DNA of 64,000 nucleotides from assembly GCF_011074885.1 (NCBI RefSeq), contig NC_054685.1, forward strand, positions 434,001 to 498,000. The letters are read 5' to 3'. Shown one piece after another: positions 57,633 through 64,000 of this stretch. Source of the stretch: Brettanomyces bruxellensis. Lineage: Eukaryota > Ascomycota > Pichiomycetes > Pichiales > Pichiaceae. Both the position numbers and the translations under genes were made by a program. How positions within the stretch are numbered: position 1 is the stretch's first letter; each line of letters begins with the position of its first letter. The notes below the pieces were generated by a model. It ran no database searches, was not told where the DNA came from, and was given only the letters and a program-made list of their open reading frames with translations.

Positions 57633-59060
57633 TTAGTATCCGTGAGATCCCTCATCACTATGTTCATTTCTATCTATCTGGATGTACCTGATCCTATCGT
57701 CTATCTGCATGATTTCTTCTTTTAGCGCGCGCTGCTCATGTCTTCCAAATAGGAAGGAGATTAGTCCATCGATAACACCGGAAACAGTAATTAAGCAGCC
57801 AATTATGTAGAAGATAACAGAAGCCCAAGGTGCCTGATAGGAAACAACAATTATCACAGGTATAAAAGCAATGAAAAGCACCATCGAAACAACAAAATGG
57901 AAAAATCTCCAGAACCGCTGCTTCTTAGATGTAGTTAGCAGATAGTTGGACATTGTAATACGAGCATCCTTGCACACAGATAAAGGGTCTTCGTGCGTTG
58001 CTGGGTAATTATGCACGCTAGTCTCATCTCTTTGAGACCTAGTTTCGTTATCGATGGAAAGAACACTAACAGTAGCATCACTGACATTTCCAGTAACTTT
58101 CTTGCATGAATGTGGAGACGTTTTCCTTCTGCTTTCGCACGGTTTTTGTTTATCTGTCACCTTGAACGTGGCTGTGTAAGCGAAGTGGTCCGAATAAGAG
58201 CCGATTCCGGGTATTCGCTCGGTAAATACGACCGATGCATCCACTGCGGTAAGCATATCACCTCCAACAAAAGCATAGTCAAGTCTGCATGCTTCAGTTG
58301 GAGCCCTGGATGCCCTCCAAGTGTTAATAGTGGAATCGCAAGTTGTTCCAGCAAGCTTTACTTGATCAGACGGTGACATAAGTGCAATTTTCGATAATGG
58401 AAGAGGCTCGTGAAGCATAAGCCATGAATCCTTGAGCTTACCTACACTGGAAAGAATCCGGTGAGGTAAAGTTCCGGGTCTGGAGTTGAGATCTCCAACC
58501 AATATGACACCGTATCCTTGATTTTTGAGTCTTATAGTAAGCCCAGCAAGATCCCAGGCCTGCGTTGTTCGATGACATTCATAGGCAGCATCTCCTGTTA
58601 AAGCATACGGTGCATGCATATGCGAATTAACGAGAGCAATACGATGTCCAGTGTCAGTTGGCTCCAAAATCGTTACAGATGCAGATTTTCCGACGTACCA
58701 ATCACCTCTGTAAAAGGCAGATGGACGCCCATTGACCGCATAGCGGTACAAGAATGTTTCTACTATTGGAAATCTGGACAAAACTGCAAGACCTGGTCCG
58801 GATATCATTCCAGAAGAAAACCACCTTCTATAAGGATATCGAAGAGCACAAACGCGATCGATATAGTCCCAATCATCCTGACACCAGACCTCCTGAAGTG
58901 CCACTATGTCGTAGTTGTCTGTTTGCAATGCATCATCACCTGATGCAAGTCTGTTTGCTACTGCATGCAAACGCTCTTTTCTAAAGTGTGAAACATACTT
59001 GAGGCCCCAAAGATTAAACGTGAGGAGTTTGAATTTGAACTCTTCTTTCTGTTTTGCCAT
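57633..59060 (-). CDS. ISC1: Isc1, inositol phosphosphingolipid phospholipase C
   Basis: 475 residues (477 in S. cerevisiae). DNase-I-like endonuclease/phosphatase fold of neutral sphingomyelinases: LLTFNLWGL (Mg-site Asn16), DIVALQEVW (Mg-ligand Glu57), LVNSHMHAPY, the P-loop-like GDLNSRPG (about 193-200), and YSDHF (about 290) with the catalytic His. Two C-terminal membrane helices (FFHFVVSMVLFIAFIPVIIV and IFYIIGCLITVSGVIDGLI, about 392-450) anchor it and supply the anionic-lipid activation region. Isc1 hydrolyses IPC, MIPC and M(IP)2C to ceramide in the ER and outer mitochondrial membrane. Confidence 0.96.
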   Translation of the reverse strand: MAKQKEEFKFKLLTFNLWGLKYVSHFRKERLHAVANRLASGDDALQTDNYDIVALQEVWCQDDWDYIDRVCALRYPYRRWFSSGMISGPGLAVLSRFPIVETFLYRYAVNGRPSAFYRGDWYVGKSASVTILEPTDTGHRIALVNSHMHAPYALTGDAAYECHRTTQAWDLAGLTIRLKNQGYGVILVGDLNSRPGTLPHRILSSVGKLKDSWLMLHEPLPLSKIALMSPSDQVKLAGTTCDSTINTWRASRAPTEACRLDYAFVGGDMLTAVDASVVFTERIPGIGSYSDHFAYTATFKVTDKQKPCESRRKTSPHSCKKVTGNVSDATVSVLSIDNETRSQRDETSVHNYPATHEDPLSVCKDARITMSNYLLTTSKKQRFWRFFHFVVSMVLFIAFIPVIIVVSYQAPWASVIFYIIGCLITVSGVIDGLISFLFGRHEQRALKEEIMQIDDRIRYIQIDRNEHSDEGSHGY

Positions 59061-60326
59061 TTCTCACCCACTGAATTTCGCACTTTTGCTCTTTAATGCT
59101 TACTATATTGAGAGAATGTGTGTGTATCTTGCTCTATTAGCTAACTCTCGATGCCGTAATTACCCGATATATTATGCAAATGTTCAACTGATCAATATTC
59201 GAATGCCGCCTTGAACTTTATAAACTTGGATTTAAAACTCTAATAATTCTGCAAACAATTCGTCTTGGCGCTTCCTCAATGTGCTGTTTTCCGTAATGTT
59301 CCCGTAACACAAAGAAAAGTGATACATTTACGTGGTGAAATTTGTGGAGACCGGTGTTTTCCTTTTTTACGATAAACGAGAAAATAGCAAAACACCAATC
59401 TCGTTTGAGCCGGGAGGGAATTTTTCCTGAATTGCTCCGAAATGGTTATGACACTGTGCTTGATGTGATGAGGGGGGAGTGAAAATGTATTTTTGTCATT
59501 CAGATATTATATGTTACTGCAAGGCTTTCATAATTGTGACGTTTTATAGATTTAAGTGTGCCAAATATATGGAAACATAGAATCTTGCTGATTATACATA
59601 TGGTTTGCAAGTAAATTGGAGTTTATGAACTGAACATCTAAATCAACATCTATTTAGGAATGAATTCTGTATCACATTTTAAAAAGGCACTAATTTTAGC
59701 AACCAATCTTATTATTTCAGTTGAATAAAATTTCGCTATGGTATAAAACATGAAATTAAAAAGAACGTGATATATGATACTGTACGAAGGAATTAGAGTT
59801 TCCAAATGAAAATATTAAGCTACACCATGAAGAACAGCAAGGCTCAGTGAATAAAAAATGCTAATCTCCCAAACAAATCACACATTGAACAACATCACTC
59901 TTACTATGTTGTGTATCGTAGATTGTAGTTGATAGATTCCAATACTCGATACGAAAGTGTCTTTAACCTTAAAGCCAGCATAGCTACAAGAAATAAAGTA
60001 TCCAATAAGTAATCCGATATCGTAATTTCATCCTCATAGATACATACACAGGTGTGAACACAACAGATACACATAAACATACTCGCGAATTTGAAATGCA
60101 GCCACCGTGTATCTTTATGCATGGGTATAAATATTAGCAAAACAAAGCAAAGAGGAGGAGTGGAATGCAAGTAAGGCAGAGTGCAACAAACGGGAAAGGA
60201 GGGAAGCAAGTGAGTAGAATGCAAAACGGAGATAGTACGCACATACAAATCAGATGCCGGCAAGCAGAACGCAAAACAGAGATAGCATGCAAGATATAGC
60301 AGGCTGCACCTGACATCTCCAAAGTC
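59061..60326. other. Intergenic region upstream of ISC1
   Basis: 1.27 kb between ISC1 and the 3' end of the next minus-strand gene. No gene supported. Around 60150-60300 two related phrases (GAATGCAAAACGGAGATAG and GAACGCAAAACAGAGATAG) form a short imperfect direct repeat about 50 bases apart. Confidence 0.45.
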
Positions 60327-62111
60327 TCACTTCTTCTTTGCTGCATCTTTACTGGTGGCAGCACTTGTTCTCCTTGCACTGCTCATACTGAGGGTTGTGG
60401 CATTTGTGCTGCTGGAGGACCCGGAGTCTCTGTCATGGGAAGCAGGCTTAGTGGGTGAATTTCGCTGGTTGCTAAACACAAACTGGGTCGCACCCGGGCT
60501 TCTCCGATTGGTCTGCGGTGTGGCGTTTGGAGGAAAGCGGTAAGAGGGAAAAGATCGTTGCTGGGGTTGCATTTGTTGCTGGGAGTGCCGATAATAGTAC
60601 GGAGGCTGTTGGGGAGCATAATAGGGTCCGGATTGGGAAAAAGATGTCCCCTGAGTTGATGCTGATCCTAATCCTTGTCCAGGTCCGAACCCTAATCCTT
60701 GTCTAGACCCAGGTTCTAATCCAGGCCCGGATCCAGGGCCAGATCCAGACCCTATTCCCGGCCCATATCCCGGGTACCGCTGATTATAGTAAGGTCCACC
60801 CGAAGGCTGACCGTACTGCGGATATCTGTACATATAAGGCCCCGGAACGGCACCCTGAGCCGCCGGATACTGCCCGGAAACAGCCGGCGGAAAGCCCGTG
60901 ACGTCCGACCGGCTTTTCTTATGCTCCGGTGATCGCCGATGATCCATCCCGCGTCCTCCAGTCACAGTGATGGATTCTCCCCGGCTGTGGAGGCCTCTCC
61001 GCGGCTGAAGGGAGAAAACTGCCTCCGTTCCGCCGAAGCCAGCCTCCGCAGACTCGTTTCTCGAATCGAGCTTCCTCTTCGTGGAGGTGGTCGGCGACGC
61101 CGTCTCGGAGACGAGTGAGAGGTCTGCCGGCGAGTCGATCGACGCGTCGTCCGGCTGCCTCGCGCTCCGGCTCGACGTTCGCGAGTGCCCAAGTCTCGAC
61201 TTCCTGTTTTCGTCCTCGTTATCTCCGGGACCCGACCAGTGGTGAAACTGGAATTGCTGCTGCTGCGGTAAGTTCACCTTCCACACGGATGTTGTTCCCG
61301 TCATCCCGGAAATAGTGTGTGAGCGTTGGTGTGACCGCCGGAAGGGGCTCCCGGTGGGCTGCTGCTGCTGCCTCCTTACACCAGATCCAGATCGCTGGCT
61401 CACTGCGTGCTCCACGGGCACGGATGCCACAACGAGGCCCGGAGTATGTTGCACAGCCCGTCCCGTATTTGCTGCCGGTGCAAATTGTGGATTTTTTTCG
61501 GGAGTGCGGATCCCCAGCCCGGTGGAACCAGTGGAAGTGGGCCCGGTGTGCCCCGTGGACCCAGGTGGCCCGGTAGATGCCGACGGCCCGCCCACGGTAT
61601 CCCCGTGCGGCCTCTCGGTGTCCCCCGTGTGCCCCCTCTCCCAGTCAGAGATCAGCCTTGCGAAAGATTGCGACTCAGTTCTCGAAAATAGGAAAAGGTA
61701 AGGGATCAGCCCCGGCGGAATGCCAACCGAGTGGGCTTGTTCTAGAAGCTTCATCGACAACTCGAGATCTCTCGCCCGGGCCTGCTCTGCCTTGACGGTC
61801 TCTTGCTGAATTTTGAGCGATATGAGGGAGTCGAACGAGTCCCGGCTATATGGCCAATCAGAAGGCTGCACTCCCAATATCTGCGAGACCATCTGCTTCA
61901 TGTCCTGAACTGCCACCGAGGGCATTTCGTCCTTCCACGTTTTTTTGGGATTCATCATCTCGCCAATCGACGGCGCGTGGCTCATCCCTGACCCGCTTTG
62001 TTCGGCATGCTTCGACTCCCCCTGTGGCGCAGTCTCTGAACTCTCCTTCCTCTGCTTTGGAAGCCCCTTTGGATAATGCCCCCTCTCCTCTTCTGTGCTG
62101 TCGACTTCCAT
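60327..62111 (-). CDS. Unrecognised GC-rich low-complexity protein
   Basis: 594 residues from an ATG. The only part that looks globular is about residues 58-160: PSVAVQDMKQMVSQILGVQ, then DWPYSRDSFDSLISLKIQQE, a helix QARARDLELSMKLLEQA, and GIPPGLIPYLFLF. The rest is low complexity: Ser/Thr/Gly/Pro, HQRSHTISG (a basic Ser phosphorylation-like site), poly-Gln stretches, a Gly-Ser-Pro repeat (GIGSGSGPGSGPGLEPGS) and Pro/Gln/Tyr-rich segments reminiscent of RNA-binding or prion-like proteins, ending in a Lys run. Base composition is visibly richer in G+C than every neighbour (GCC, CCG, CGG, CTC common). No family assigned. Confidence 0.75.
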   Translation of the reverse strand: MEVDSTEEERGHYPKGLPKQRKESSETAPQGESKHAEQSGSGMSHAPSIGEMMNPKKTWKDEMPSVAVQDMKQMVSQILGVQPSDWPYSRDSFDSLISLKIQQETVKAEQARARDLELSMKLLEQAHSVGIPPGLIPYLFLFSRTESQSFARLISDWERGHTGDTERPHGDTVGGPSASTGPPGSTGHTGPTSTGSTGLGIRTPEKNPQFAPAANTGRAVQHTPGLVVASVPVEHAVSQRSGSGVRRQQQQPTGSPFRRSHQRSHTISGMTGTTSVWKVNLPQQQQFQFHHWSGPGDNEDENRKSRLGHSRTSSRSARQPDDASIDSPADLSLVSETASPTTSTKRKLDSRNESAEAGFGGTEAVFSLQPRRGLHSRGESITVTGGRGMDHRRSPEHKKSRSDVTGFPPAVSGQYPAAQGAVPGPYMYRYPQYGQPSGGPYYNQRYPGYGPGIGSGSGPGSGPGLEPGSRQGLGFGPGQGLGSASTQGTSFSQSGPYYAPQQPPYYYRHSQQQMQPQQRSFPSYRFPPNATPQTNRRSPGATQFVFSNQRNSPTKPASHDRDSGSSSSTNATTLSMSSARRTSAATSKDAAKKK

Positions 62112-64000
62112 TTGGCGTCAAGTGCACAAGTGTCTGCGGAAAAATCACAAAAGCAAAACGAATTTAATGCCCTGTCTTGTGCTCTGATGTTAAAATGCTG
62201 TTTTCACGTGTCCGGCGAATAAAATTGGTGAAACCGCACCAATGTACGGTGTTGCGTCTTCTTGTACTGTGTGTATTTGTGCTGTATGTAACTGGACGGG
62301 CACAATGAAACTCAACGTGTACTCTTTGGAGGTGAAATTCGTCAATTGTGCGAACTGTATGTGATTAATGTATAATGGGTGGAGCAGAGCCACGAAGCAC
62401 TGCTTCAAGAAAGAAATGCTAGGTTTTCTAATGAACGATTATACGACGTGTTCACACGGTAAACTGAGATGTGTTCAGCAGTCGGAGATTACTGGCAAAC
62501 CATTTCTAAGAAGGGAAAGACTGAGTTCAAAGGCTTTGCGACCTGCTTACAGCTGCGATCGTATATATAAATGGACTTTGCCGAAAAATGAGGAAATTTA
62601 AAAACAAATATAAAAAAAAAAAAAAAAAAAGCCAAACAATCAAACAAAAATACAGTGCTACTAACAATACATTAGGCAGACAGGTGAGAGGCAGGCAACT
62701 TGCTGTGTTTACCTTGAATTCTTTACGTATTTGTTTTAAAATCGGTTTGGCGTTTGTTGTCTAAAATTTTTTTATCTCTTTATGCGTCCTATTCTTCTGC
62801 ATTTACAGCTTTAGGCGAATTTATCAATTACCGTATTGTCCCTGGGATGTGATTTAACGTTACTTAACTATTTTGAGAAATGCCGATTTTTTTTAGCTTG
62901 TAGATTGTCTAATCTTAGCACAAACAGGCGTCCATTTCAGGGTATGGGATCTCCCTTTTTGTGGTTCAAATTAACTGCCGTCTGGTAACTGTATCGAATA
63001 ATTTGTGTAACATGACACGCCAAATAATAATTATATCTGATTTTGACACACATTCTGATAAGATGTGCCAATTGAAAGCCTTGGTATTTCAGCTATCATC
63101 CGTGTATCAATTATATTATTTAGCAGTAAGCGCTATACTTGAGATTTGGAAACCATGTTTCTAAATTCGGCATTCGCTTTTTCTTTTTCTTTCTTTGATT
63201 ATTTTTATATTTTTATGCTTTTGCATTGACAACTGAATTAGTGATAATCATAATACTATTTGTATGTATTGGTTTTCTGCTTATTTTCGGTAGGCACACT
63301 TTTCGATTTCGAAAATAAGGTTGCTTTCCTGAAGGATCAAATTTTGTTCCATGTAGCATCTCACTGATAACCCATTACAAAATGTAAGCGCCTGATCAAT
63401 AATAATATGACGTATTGATTCACAATTTGGCTGTGCATATTCATTTTTGTAAGGCTAGATTCTACGTTCGAGGCAGCGAAAGCAGGATTGGAGATTCTAA
63501 AAAAAGTACTTGAGAGGGATATGCATGTATAATTTTTTCATACCTGTTAGAGCAAATCTTTCAAAATACTATTTCTTCTTTACTTATTATGTCGGCTTCT
63601 AGTACTACTTAATCCCAGCGCTAAATAAATTACATCTTTTACCCATTGAAAACGTAATAAAATCGATCAATGAAAAAGGCATGGCGTCTGGGAGTTGGGT
63701 GTAACTATAAAGATTAATCACATATGGGGATATACATTTATATGTTATATCAAAGAGAAATTAAAATTTGTAGAGGAAGTATTTTGAAATATCAAACAAA
63801 CGGCTGGCCAAGGGGACATACAGGAATTTTAATAATTTGGGCTGGGTAAAGACGGGTAAAACGTATGGAAATTAAAAGGAATTGGGGTGTCATTTTTAAA
63901 AATAACAGTTATTCACATGCATATATTACGGGATTTGATACAAAATTCATCATTACTTTGATTGTGTATGTGATTCTTAGATGTAGACTCTATGGATTAG
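62112..64000. other. Terminal AT-rich region, no gene supported
   Basis: 1.9 kb with an A19 run at 62612-62630 and T-rich tracts around 63180-63215. The short frames present have no protein-like character. A gene may lie just beyond the window end. Confidence 0.45.

Overview
The window looks like chromosomal DNA of a budding yeast (Saccharomycotina). Genes are compact and mostly intron-poor, and they lie in AT-rich intergenic DNA full of poly(A)/poly(T) tracts. The recognisable genes are typical yeast orthologues: GLY1, MIC10, MNN9, RIM20, GCY1, RRN7, TGS1, ADK2, MDL1, MET2, ATG26 and ISC1. Introns use GTAAGT-like donors and near-perfect TACTAAC branch sites. CTG falls at a hydrophobic position in ADK2, so the standard code is likely. 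A Pichiaceae yeast such as Brettanomyces/Dekkera is my best guess, but it is an inference from gene style and not proven.

Left part (1-15.9 kb): an unrecognised coiled-coil protein; a spliced YRA1-type mRNA-export adaptor; MIC10 (cristae junctions); a 2.4-kb gene-free stretch before GLY1 (threonine aldolase); a large membrane-anchored fibronectin-III/coiled-coil protein; then on the minus strand MNN9, which carries a one-base frameshift, and a Bsp1/Aim21-like actin-patch protein with a capping-protein-interaction motif.

Middle (15.9-31.6 kb): a 3.2-kb AT-rich gene desert with one tRNA-Pro(UGG) gene and two pairs of inverted repeats, one of them 68 bp at 66/68 identity. It is followed by a region with several TACTAAC/acceptor pairs on the minus strand (a multi-exon or decayed gene I cannot assemble), a small plus-strand gene probably carrying an intron, an RSN1/PHM7-like channel-family protein, a Psy3-like Rad51 paralogue with a broken Walker A, and a Medusa/DUF7082-type regulator whose true start may lie across a 1-kb intron.

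Right part (31.6-64 kb): RIM20 (pH signalling), GCY1 (spliced aldo-keto reductase), RRN7 (Pol I core factor), TGS1 (cap hypermethylase), ADK2, a Zn2Cys6 regulator, MDL1 (mitochondrial ABC exporter), an RPP40-type RNase P/MRP subunit, MET2, ATG26 (sterol glucosyltransferase), ISC1 (sphingolipid phospholipase C) and a GC-rich low-complexity protein.

There is no operon structure and the genes are mostly functionally unrelated. A loose membrane-lipid/glycosylation theme (MNN9, ATG26, ISC1) is probably coincidental. I saw no rRNA, CRISPR array, virus or intact transposon. The most noteworthy points are the MNN9 frameshift, the inverted-repeat desert around the tRNA gene, the unresolved multi-intron locus near 20 kb, and several introns missed by simple ORF reading (YRA1, GCY1, probably the DUF7082 gene).
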